In this document: positions 46,447-54,088 of the stretch, one piece after another
Numbering within the stretch: the stretch's first letter is position 1
Layout: each line of letters begins with the position of its first letter
Assembly (NCBI GenBank): GCA_038143535.1
Contig: JAYQMD010000001.1
Coordinates: 992,001 to 1,056,000 of the forward strand
Direction of reading: 5' to 3'
DNA length: 64,000 nt
From: UBA7446 sp038143535
GTDB lineage: Bacteria; Bacteroidota; Bacteroidia; Flavobacteriales; Flavobacteriaceae
Notes under the pieces: model-generated
The model's input: only the letters and a program-made list of their open reading frames with translations
Database searches by the model: none
What the model was told of the DNA's origin: nothing
Translations under genes and position numbers: made by a program

Positions 46447-48606
46447 TTAAATTATTGTAATTTCAATTTCTTTGGAAATATTTCTAGATCCATTGCCTAC
46501 ATAAATGATATAATTGCCCTTTTCGATTTCCCACGAAGCACTTTTTTCATCGTAATAAGAAAGCTCTTTGATGTTAATGTTAATATTCACTTCAATGGAT
46601 TGATTGTTTGAGACAGAAACTTTTTTAAATCCTTTTAATTCTTTTTTTGCTCTTTTTACTTTTGAGTTCTTTTTCCCAATGTATACTTGTACTACTTCTT
46701 TACCCGCAACACCCCCTGTATTTTTAACCTCACAACTTACTTGAATACTATCATTTAAAGCATATGTTTTTTTGTCACTTTGAATATTTAACAATTCAAA
46801 TGTTGTATATGAAAGCCCATGACCAAATGCATAGCTTGGTCTTATGTTTTTTGTGTCGTGCCACCTATATCCAACTAAAATATCTTCCTCGTATAATTGA
46901 GAGCCATTTTTTCCTGGATATGATTTTTCTCCAAAGTGATGCGCCCCATTATCATTTAAATTTTCTGGAAATGAAAATGGTAATTTTCCTGACGGATTAA
47001 TTTTTCCGCTTAAGATTGCTGCTATTGCATTTCCAGCTTCACTTCCTAAATACCAAGTTTGAAGTATTGATTTTACATCTGATTTCCAATCTGTTTTTAC
47101 CGCATTACCACTAATTAAGATTACAGCTATACTTTTATTGTACTTTGATATCTCTTTTATCAATTTTGGCTGTCCATAAGGCAATTCATATTGTTTCCTG
47201 TCTTCGGCTTCAGAATCTTGAAATTTATTTTTATTTAATCCTCCAATAAACAATACGACATCTGCATCTTTTACTATAGATATTGCTTCATTTCTTAATT
47301 CAATTGAATTTGTATTTTCAGAACTATATCCTCTGGCGTACTCTATTATGGCATCCCTAAATTCTTTTTTAATACCTGAAAGTGGTGAAATTTCTTTGTC
47401 AGTTTTTAATTCTGAAGAGCCACCCCCAACACTCATAGCTTTTTTAGCATTTTCCCCAATAACAGCAATTTTAAGTTTCTTGTGCTTATCTAGGGGTAAT
47501 AATGATTCTGAATTTTTCAATAATACTATTCCTTCACTAGCTATATTATATGCTTTTTTATAATGCTCTTCATTATTTATTCTTCCGAATGTTCTTTTTT
47601 TATTTAGCGAGGTTCGAAACATTAGCCTCAATATTCTCCGGACTTTGCTGTTTAAAATTCGCTCATCTACCTCTCCATTAATTATTTTTTCTAAAAAAGG
47701 TTTGCTAAGAAAATTATTTTGGTAAGGGTATCGTATAGAAATATTTTTATCTGATGGTGTGCCCATTTCTATATCTAACCCATTATAAATGGCTTCGTTT
47801 GTACTATGTGTTCCTGCCCAATCAGAAATAACTACACCATCAAAATGCCATTCATTTTTTAAAATATTTTGTAGTAAAATCTTATTGTGACAACAATGTT
47901 GTCCCCTGAACTTATTATAAGCACCCATTATAGCCCATGCTTTTCCATCTATCACAGCTGCCTTAAAAGCAGGCAGATATATTTCATGAAGTGCTCTATC
48001 ACTAACTTCCACATTTATATGTCCACGCCATTTCTCCTGATTGTTCAGTGCAAAATGTTTTACACAAGAAGCAACACCATTTTGCTGAACTCCTTTTATA
48101 TAGGGCACAACCATTTTAGCAGCTAAATGTGGATCTTCACCCATGTATTCAAAATTTCTGCCATTTAAAGGCGTCCGATATATGTTCACGCCCGGACCGA
48201 GCAAGATATCTTTTTTTCGGTACCTAGCCTCTTCTCCAATACTTATTCCGTATTCAAAAGACAAGGAAGGGTTAAATGTGGCTGCCAGGCATGTTAATGC
48301 GGGAAATGCTGTGATATAATCATTGGTCCAATTTGCATAGTTCCAGTCATCCCAATTAATTTCAGCACGAATTCCATGTGGCCCGTCCGACATCCATAGT
48401 TCAGGAATTCCTAACCTCGGAACTCCGCTAGAACTAAACTTTGATTGCGCATGGCACATTGCTATTTTTTCTTCAATCGAAAGCTCTTCAATTATATTTT
48501 CAATTGTATCCATAGCTTGTGCTATAGAATAAAAAGCAACACCTAGGTTAAAATAAATAATAAATACTTTTTTTATGTATGGTGAAAAATTGCAGAAAAA
48601 TGCCAT
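46447..48606 (-). CDS. GH3 beta-glucosidase-type enzyme
   Basis: 719 residues of the other common GH3 architecture (BglB-like). The signal sequence is IKKVFIIYFNLGVAFYSIAQ after a short leader. The N-terminal domain has LWMSDGPHGIRAE, the nucleophile is Asp262 in GVVISDWAGTH, and there is a probable acid Glu region in GLNKNKFQDSEAEDR. The tail is a fibronectin-III-like domain with FGHGLSYTTFE. The start may be slightly downstream of MAFFCNF, but no better ATG precedes the signal peptide. It is convergent with the other GH3 (11 bases between stops) and is the last intact gene before the recombinase relic. It probably removes non-reducing beta-linked glucose or a similar sugar. Confidence 0.9.
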   Translation of the reverse strand: MAFFCNFSPYIKKVFIIYFNLGVAFYSIAQAMDTIENIIEELSIEEKIAMCHAQSKFSSSGVPRLGIPELWMSDGPHGIRAEINWDDWNYANWTNDYITAFPALTCLAATFNPSLSFEYGISIGEEARYRKKDILLGPGVNIYRTPLNGRNFEYMGEDPHLAAKMVVPYIKGVQQNGVASCVKHFALNNQEKWRGHINVEVSDRALHEIYLPAFKAAVIDGKAWAIMGAYNKFRGQHCCHNKILLQNILKNEWHFDGVVISDWAGTHSTNEAIYNGLDIEMGTPSDKNISIRYPYQNNFLSKPFLEKIINGEVDERILNSKVRRILRLMFRTSLNKKRTFGRINNEEHYKKAYNIASEGIVLLKNSESLLPLDKHKKLKIAVIGENAKKAMSVGGGSSELKTDKEISPLSGIKKEFRDAIIEYARGYSSENTNSIELRNEAISIVKDADVVLFIGGLNKNKFQDSEAEDRKQYELPYGQPKLIKEISKYNKSIAVILISGNAVKTDWKSDVKSILQTWYLGSEAGNAIAAILSGKINPSGKLPFSFPENLNDNGAHHFGEKSYPGKNGSQLYEEDILVGYRWHDTKNIRPSYAFGHGLSYTTFELLNIQSDKKTYALNDSIQVSCEVKNTGGVAGKEVVQVYIGKKNSKVKRAKKELKGFKKVSVSNNQSIEVNININIKELSYYDEKSASWEIEKGNYIIYVGNGSRNISKEIEITII

Positions 48607-48964
48607 TAATTAATTTATAAATCTTAGCAAAATATATGTATAATGTGAGCTTTAAGCAAAAATAGTCTCAATTATATTTTTGCATAAAACTATCTCCAAA
48701 TTTTTTTTGTCTTATTAAAATATTTGGAGTCACAACCTTGCTATAATCCATTATGAAAACCTTAAGCATAATCTTTCTATTAGCTGCATAAAGTAGAGAG
48801 GTGGGGTAACTCACTTTGTTCGTTGGACCAAATGAGAGGTATTAGAACAAAGAAGCATCATTGCATTCAAAAATAAAAGCCCATTTGTCAATCAAACAGT
48901 TTCTTTTTAGATACAATTGACCTATTTTCGTAACAGAACCTTGAATTTTTAATAAAAATTTTCC

Positions 48965-48997
48965 CAAAAACAATAAATTATTCTTGAGTATAATCGT
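48965..48997 (+). repeat. Hairpin repeat A
   Basis: 33 bases identical to 63968-64000 at 30 positions. It contains the imperfect hairpin TTATTC-TTGA-GTATAA and ends ATCGT. It lies exactly where the recombinase relic loses its upstream part. It resembles the second hairpin after ssrA and that at 54051-54074. Confidence 0.7.
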
Positions 48998-49377
48998 TTA
49001 AAATCCAGGACTTATACATTGATGATGATCTTACAAAAGAGGAGTATCAAAAAGCAAAAATGAGATGCCAAAACCTTATAGATGAGCCAAGAGAAAAAGA
49101 AAAACAGTTAGAGAAAAAACAAGAAGTTTTTCAGTTGTATAAAAATAGTCTAAAAGGACTTTAAAGTATTGAAAATCAATACATTAAAAGTGATTTAGAC
49201 AACAAAAGAAGACTAATTGGTTCGATATTTCCTGAAAATTTTCAATTTGAAAATAAAAAAGTTCGAACCGCTGATATTAACCCCATTTTAGACAAAATAG
49301 CCCGTTTTAACAGCGTAAATCGAAAAAATAAAAAAGGGATAAATCTAAAAAAGAAGATTTATCCCGGAGTGTACTGA
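48994..49377 (+). pseudogene. Serine recombinase C-terminal relic
   Basis: Reading from 48994, the frame gives IQDLYIDDDLTKEEYQKAK, a Lys/Glu-rich coiled coil, a stop (TAA 49162-49164), and then KRRLIGSIFPENFQF and VRTADINPILDKI. It ends at TGA 49375-49377. The pattern LYIDGxIxxEEY...coiled coil...GSIFPExxxFxxxxxRTxxxN is the C-terminal end of large serine recombinases common in Flavobacteriia. The catalytic N-terminal domain is missing, cut off at repeat A. It is therefore inactive. Its place next to repeat L2 suggests it once mobilised the segment to its left. Confidence 0.75.
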
Positions 49378-49393
49378 AGGCGGGACTTGAACC
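49378..49393 (-). other. tRNA-3'-end-like string
   Basis: On the minus strand it reads GGTTCAAGTCCCGCCT, matching the T loop and 3' T stem of many tRNAs. The 5' T-stem half does not pair and no other tRNA arms are present. It may be an attachment-site remnant or a chance match. Confidence 0.3.
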
Positions 49394-49428
49394 AACAATT
49401 ACAAAGCTCAAAGATTTATCGTTTTTGA

Positions 49429-49473
49429 CAAATCATCGCCAAAATAGTTCGATTTTACTCCTCTTTGCTCCAC
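49429..49473 (+). repeat. ssrA-3'-end-like direct repeat, copy L2
   Basis: Counterpart of 22803-22847 (39/45 identical, same length). It contains GTTCGATT and ends TTTGCTCCAC. Together the two copies bracket 26.6 kb holding the mannan locus, the fibre genes, both GH3 genes and the recombinase relic. Confidence 0.6.
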
Positions 49474-49478
49474 TTCTT

Positions 49479-49506
49479 AACCTGCACATTGTGTGAGGTT
49501 TTTTTA
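49479..49506 (+). terminator. Orphan intrinsic terminator after L2
   Basis: AACCT-(G)-CACA pairs with TGTG-AGGTT around TTG, followed by TTTTTT. It is in the same orientation and position relative to L2 as the terminator after L1. No coding gene on the plus strand needs it. Confidence 0.6.
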
Positions 49507-49799
49507 TAATTTATAAAAATACAACTAAAATTAAATGCCTATTTGGCATAGTGACATTAAACAGTGTGGCGGAAAAAAAGTCAATTAGTACATACAGTTC
49601 TTCTGCTTATTGTAAAGATACACTAACGAAAATCCAAACTAAATTTATTTTTTTAATTTTAAATAAATAAATACATTGCTGTTTTATTTTATGAAGTTGT
49701 AAAGATCCTATTCTACGCATAAAAACGTATCTATAACAGCAGATTTATATAAAATTCAAACTGTTCTAAAAATAAATATGTTTATAAAACCCTAAAGCA

Positions 49800-50426
49800 A
49801 TGAAAAAAATTATACCCGCATTAATTGTATTATTTTCCTTCTCTATTTATGGTCAAGAAATAATTGAAGAAAGCGACAGTATTAAGGTTGAAAAAATCAA
49901 ACGCTTACATCTAGGGGCTAAGGCAGGCGTGCCAAATATTGCTTCATTAAATGGAGAACTAATACTACCCTTTGTTGGAAATCGAATTTCAGCATATTTT
50001 GATTATGGCGCTTTGAGTTTTCCGATTGATGAGACCGATATAGAAACTACTTACACTGAATATGGAATTAATTTTTATTTCAATGGTAAAGGAAAAGGGT
50101 TTTATTTGAGTGCTGGAAATGGAAGCCTCTCATCAGATTACACATTTAATAATTTAGATTTTGAAGATGGGGCTGGCCCAACGGGCTCAGGCTCAACTGA
50201 GTTGGATATAGATAGCGTTAATTTAAAATTGGTGGTCAAAACAGGAGGTACAATTTATTTAAGGCTTGAAGCCGGGTTTGGTTTTACTTCAATTCCTAAA
50301 TCACTAACTTTCACAGCCACATCAAACAACATAACGCAAACTTTTACAGAGGAACTACCCAAAATTCCAGGAATCAGTTCTGATGGAATACTTGTTGGTA
50401 ACCTTGGATTAGGTTTTTCATTCTGA
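49800..50426 (+). CDS. Predicted outer-membrane beta-barrel protein
   Basis: 208-residue exported protein with signal peptide (MKKIIPALIVLFSFSIYGQ). The rest is alternating hydrophobic strands (for example ISAYFDYGALSF, YTEYGINFYFNG, GFYLSAGNGSL) and ends in aromatic GLGFSF, the usual C-terminal beta signal for BAM insertion. An eight- to ten-strand OmpW/OmpX-like barrel is plausible. No catalytic motif is visible. It stands alone between repeat L2 and the convergent 1007-residue T9SS gene. The function is unknown. Confidence 0.75.
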   Translation: MKKIIPALIVLFSFSIYGQEIIEESDSIKVEKIKRLHLGAKAGVPNIASLNGELILPFVGNRISAYFDYGALSFPIDETDIETTYTEYGINFYFNGKGKGFYLSAGNGSLSSDYTFNNLDFEDGAGPTGSGSTELDIDSVNLKLVVKTGGTIYLRLEAGFGFTSIPKSLTFTATSNNITQTFTEELPKIPGISSDGILVGNLGLGFSF

Positions 50427-50790
50427 TAGTAGTAAACGATTGTTAATATTATATTTACCAAACTATAAACGTTTCTTGGTGCTGTCCGTCAAAATTGCAC
50501 TCATAATTTAGCTTAAAAACTACTAATGTTAATTTTTTGAATATTAGCTATTTAGAAATACTTGATTTTATACTAAAAATCAGTTCGTGATTTCACTTAA
50601 AACGTTTAAATAACTGCTTATGTTCCTGCCGAGAATACTCAATTAAGGATCTAGTAGATCTTTTAAAATAAACTAAATGAACGATGGTTTATTATATTTT
50701 CAATATGATTTAAATGTAATAATTTCAATTAATTACAATTATTTAAAAAATAATAACTTGAATGTGGTACTTTTTGTGAGTGCAATTAAT
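50427..50790. other. Non-coding stretch with terminal inverted repeats
   Basis: AT-rich, no open frame of note. AATTGCACTCA (50493-50503) recurs inverted as TGAGTGCAATT (50777-50787), an exact 11-base inverted repeat enclosing 273 bases and ending 3 bases from the next gene's stop. It could be a MITE-like relic or a chance pairing. Confidence 0.4.
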
Positions 50791-53700
50791 TTATTTCTTT
50801 TGAAATTTAAATGAAGATGTTGTTGTATCATTGGTTAACCTTAATACATAAATTCCACTGTTTAAAGATTGGATATCTATCTTTAATTGATCTTTGATCG
50901 CTGCATTTTTTGAATAATACACAAGTCTCCCCTGGAAATCAAAAATCTTAATTTGTGCTTGAAAGGTTTTGTTTGTAGAAATATTTAACTCTGATTCAAC
51001 TGGGTTAGGAAAAATTTCAAGTTCGAATTCACTTAATTTAGAATTGGATAATGACAATGGTTCTAACTCAGACGTCCATAGTCCTCTACCATATGTTGAG
51101 GCGTAGAGTTTATTCATGGAAGTATTTATTTCGAGTTCGGTTATCCTCACATTTGGTAAATTATTACTAATGGAAGACCAAATTTTTCGATTTGATGAAT
51201 AATTATAAAACACCCCATAGTTCATTCCTAAGACTAAATTATTACCATGAAAGGTAATTGCAGAAGCTGAAAAATCTGGTAAGTCATTGTTCAAAATTTC
51301 CCAAGTATCTCCACCATCTTGTGAATGAATAACTTTGTTTGTTCCAGAAACAGCAGCAGCAATATGTTTTTCGTCCTCGAAGTGAATTGCAATAGCGTTG
51401 ATGTGTCCAGTTGAATCTGGCAATGAAATTTCTTCCCAATCACTAAGTCCCTGGTTTTCAGTTTTATACATCCGATTATTTAAAGATATATAAATCGTTT
51501 GATTGTCACTTGGAGCGATAGACATTACGTCAATATTTTCGGAAAAGGTTTGTGAAATTTTTACCCACCCATCTAAGTTAGTATTTGAAAAAACCTCGTC
51601 GTATGCCACATATATTTTATCTGAAACCTCTGGGTCTTGTTCAAAAGGGACCACCCAGTTTGCACCATTGTCACCCCCTGCCTTATCTAATGGTGCACTT
51701 ATGTTATTATATGTTTGCCCTGCATCCCTTGTCAAATAAAGTTTTCCATACTGAGAAGTTCCATAAATTAAGTTAGAATCATCTTTGTCAATAAATGTTT
51801 CCATTCCATCTGCACCCAACCAATCGCTCCATACACCATTATTCAAAACAGAAGTGCCATTGTCCTGCGAGCCCCCTGTTATCATTTCTTGGTTTCCTTT
51901 CGAAACACCAATTTTATAAAATTGTCTGATTGATAGACCTGTTGAGAGATCCTGATAATAACTAGATGAAATAGTATTGGGTTGACTTGCTTTAAATACT
52001 CCACCATCAGAACCCACAAATAAATTGCCATCTACAAACTCAGTAATATCAATGTCAGCATGACAATAACCAATATTTTGATTTAAAGCATTTGCAGGTT
52101 GCCATTGAGAACTTATTTGAAAATTATTTCCGCCATCGCTGGAAAACCACGATAATATACCACTCATGTAAACAATCTTTTCATCATCTGGATTTATCGT
52201 TATATCCATATCTCTCGGAGCTTGTCCTCTGTCATCATCAGCTATTGAGGAATAACCAAAATAATTCTTCTCCCCATGATCAATTTTCACAAAGGAGTTC
52301 GCATTGTTATTTGAGGAAAATAATCCTCCAAACCTTCCATTTTTTTCTTCTAAAACATAAACCTTATCATGGTTAGCATCTGAAACGCCAATCATTTTAG
52401 CTCCAGTAGAAAAATTACCCGCCATGAGTGATTCTCTTTCCTCAAAACCTTCTTCAAAAAAAACAGTACCTGAATTATTATCATGTATTTGAACTTCATC
52501 AAGTGTTTTCCCACGGCCGTAATATGATTTTGCTAGGAAAGCTATTTGGAAAGTTGGACTATTACTAAACAAACTCGATAAATCAAATGAGTAGGAAGAC
52601 CAATTCTCAGCTGCTTGTGTGATGATCTCTCCCTCTTGCCAACTATCTGACTCGCTCGTTTTCCAATACCAACTCAATTCGTCATGGTCACCTGCCCAGT
52701 TTGCATTTGAATATTGAAAAGATAAAGTAGGGTTGATCGCCGAACTTAAATCTATTTCTCTACTTATCAATAAAGCTTGGTCTCGATCGAAATTACCACT
52801 AAAGTAATATGCTAGACCCGTACCAGCGTAGGGTGTAACACTGCTATTTTGATTTTCGTAACTATAAATCCATTCATTATTTCCCTGTATAATGTCTTGC
52901 GTCCATGTAGAATTCTCAATAGTTAAATTAGGCTTGCCTCTAATTTCAAATGTTTTGCCATTGTCAATGGACTTAAAAAACGAATTTCCAGTAGCATACA
53001 CTACAGTAGGATCACCTGGTTTAAACTCAACATCAAATCCATTTGTGCAGTCAGAATGAATCCTTAACCAGTTTTGACCAGAATCTTCAGATCTGAAAAT
53101 CCCGTGATTTTCAACTGTCGCATACATTATATTCGTAGTCGTTGGATGGATGAGAATTTTATTCACTCTTTTGTAGGACGAACTTCCCAGCAAACTACTT
53201 TGATTAATCAATGTCCAAGTTGAACCAGCATCTAATGACTTGTATATTCTTCCCTCATTACTTCCCCAATAAAAAATATTTGAATCATCTGGACTTATTG
53301 CAAGAGACCACACGTCTATGTTTGATAGATTATCGGTTAGTGAATCCCAATTGTTTCCTGAATCATTCGTTTTCCAAATTCCTCCAGTTGGGCTTCCAAC
53401 TATAAATTGGTCCTCATCAACGAATGCAAAGGAAGTGATTCTCCCAACACCAGGATTCCATCCTTGTGAATTTGAATCATTATAATAATCTGGACCTAAA
53501 TTAGTCCATGTAATCGTTTGCTGAACGGCTTGTATATTTTTAAAATTTGCTTGATAATTGTATCGATGGAGCGCATCTATATAATCACGATTTGAGATAA
53601 TACCTCCCTTTTCGTCTGCATCAATTTTGGCAAAATATAACCATCTCTGAAAAAGCTTATCTTCTTTGTCATTTTTTACTTTTTTAAGATATTCATTAGC

Positions 53701-53814
53701 CCTTTCTTCAATTACTTTTACATTGCTTTCTGTGGTGATTAGTTTTTCAATGAAGCCTTGCGCACTAATATTACAAAAAATGAATAACCAGATTATTGAC
53801 AGGTACTTCTTCAT
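50791..53814 (-). CDS. Large secreted T9SS beta-propeller-like protein with Asp-box repeats
   Basis: 1007 residues with signal peptide (MKKYLSIIWLFIFCNISAQ). It has many sialidase/VPS10-type repeats with Asp-box-like SxDxGxxW strings (SLDAGSTWTL, SEDSGQNWLRI, SQDGGDTWEIL). A jelly-roll-like insertion lies around 300-450 (WTQDIIQGNNEW, QIHDNNSGTVFFEEGF). The C-terminal T9SS type A domain runs FELEIFPNPVESELNIST to SFKFQKK. The fold is probably one or two propellers used for binding or as a protease-like scaffold. No complete sialidase catalytic set is visible, so I do not call it an enzyme. It fills, with the small barrel gene, the segment between L2 and B. Confidence 0.85.
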   Translation of the reverse strand: MKKYLSIIWLFIFCNISAQGFIEKLITTESNVKVIEERANEYLKKVKNDKEDKLFQRWLYFAKIDADEKGGIISNRDYIDALHRYNYQANFKNIQAVQQTITWTNLGPDYYNDSNSQGWNPGVGRITSFAFVDEDQFIVGSPTGGIWKTNDSGNNWDSLTDNLSNIDVWSLAISPDDSNIFYWGSNEGRIYKSLDAGSTWTLINQSSLLGSSSYKRVNKILIHPTTTNIMYATVENHGIFRSEDSGQNWLRIHSDCTNGFDVEFKPGDPTVVYATGNSFFKSIDNGKTFEIRGKPNLTIENSTWTQDIIQGNNEWIYSYENQNSSVTPYAGTGLAYYFSGNFDRDQALLISREIDLSSAINPTLSFQYSNANWAGDHDELSWYWKTSESDSWQEGEIITQAAENWSSYSFDLSSLFSNSPTFQIAFLAKSYYGRGKTLDEVQIHDNNSGTVFFEEGFEERESLMAGNFSTGAKMIGVSDANHDKVYVLEEKNGRFGGLFSSNNNANSFVKIDHGEKNYFGYSSIADDDRGQAPRDMDITINPDDEKIVYMSGILSWFSSDGGNNFQISSQWQPANALNQNIGYCHADIDITEFVDGNLFVGSDGGVFKASQPNTISSSYYQDLSTGLSIRQFYKIGVSKGNQEMITGGSQDNGTSVLNNGVWSDWLGADGMETFIDKDDSNLIYGTSQYGKLYLTRDAGQTYNNISAPLDKAGGDNGANWVVPFEQDPEVSDKIYVAYDEVFSNTNLDGWVKISQTFSENIDVMSIAPSDNQTIYISLNNRMYKTENQGLSDWEEISLPDSTGHINAIAIHFEDEKHIAAAVSGTNKVIHSQDGGDTWEILNNDLPDFSASAITFHGNNLVLGMNYGVFYNYSSNRKIWSSISNNLPNVRITELEINTSMNKLYASTYGRGLWTSELEPLSLSNSKLSEFELEIFPNPVESELNISTNKTFQAQIKIFDFQGRLVYYSKNAAIKDQLKIDIQSLNSGIYVLRLTNDTTTSSFKFQKK

Positions 53815-54002
53815 TTTCAGTTTTCAAATTGATTTGTTTACCAAATTAATTATTTAATTTTGTAAACGCAATTCAGAAGTAACTTTTTGACAGAGTTATT
53901 TCGTATCAGCTGTACAAAGTCAAAAATTATATTTTGAAAATGCTGGTTTTAAATTTCTCAATAGAGAAAAAGTTAAGTTTAGGTTGATCTTTCCGAATAA
54001 TC

Positions 54003-54078
54003 ATTCGATTTCACTCCCCTCGCCCTTCACAGATTATTTCCGGAAATAATAATTTATTCTTAGGAATAAAATCGTACA
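54003..54078 (+). repeat. ssrA-3'-end-plus-hairpins-like copy B
   Basis: Aligned with ssrA 3' end 19052-19117: both have TTCGATT, a C/T-rich stretch, CACAG, then two hairpins. Here these are the 18-base perfect palindrome ATTATTTCCGGAAATAAT (54033-54050) and TTTATTC-TTAG-GAATAAA just after. Its 5' part also matches L2 (TTCGATTT-ACTCC). It ends about 10 bases from the truncated end of the fibre gene at 54089. Confidence 0.6.
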
Positions 54079-54088
54079 CTCAATTGCG

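Larger units (their letters stand above)
48607..49799. other. Gene-poor remnant region
   Basis: About 1.2 kb without an intact gene, very AT-rich. From left to right: a 12-codon signal-peptide-like stub (MKTLSIIFLLAA, 48753-48791), non-coding sequence, hairpin repeat A (48965-48997), a serine-recombinase relic (48994-49377), a tRNA-3'-end-like string on the minus strand (49378-49393), repeat L2 (49429-49473), a terminator (49479-49506), then non-coding sequence up to the next start. This is what an old recombination junction looks like. Confidence 0.7.

Noticed and set aside
48753..48791. Tiny frame MKTLSIIFLLAA
   Set aside because: Looks like the start of a signal peptide but stops after 12 codons; listed only as part of the remnant region, not as a gene.
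50791..53814. Calling the Asp-box protein a sialidase
   Set aside because: Asp-box-like repeats are present, but no arginine triad or Tyr/Glu catalytic set could be seen; the repeats are common in non-enzymatic T9SS proteins.
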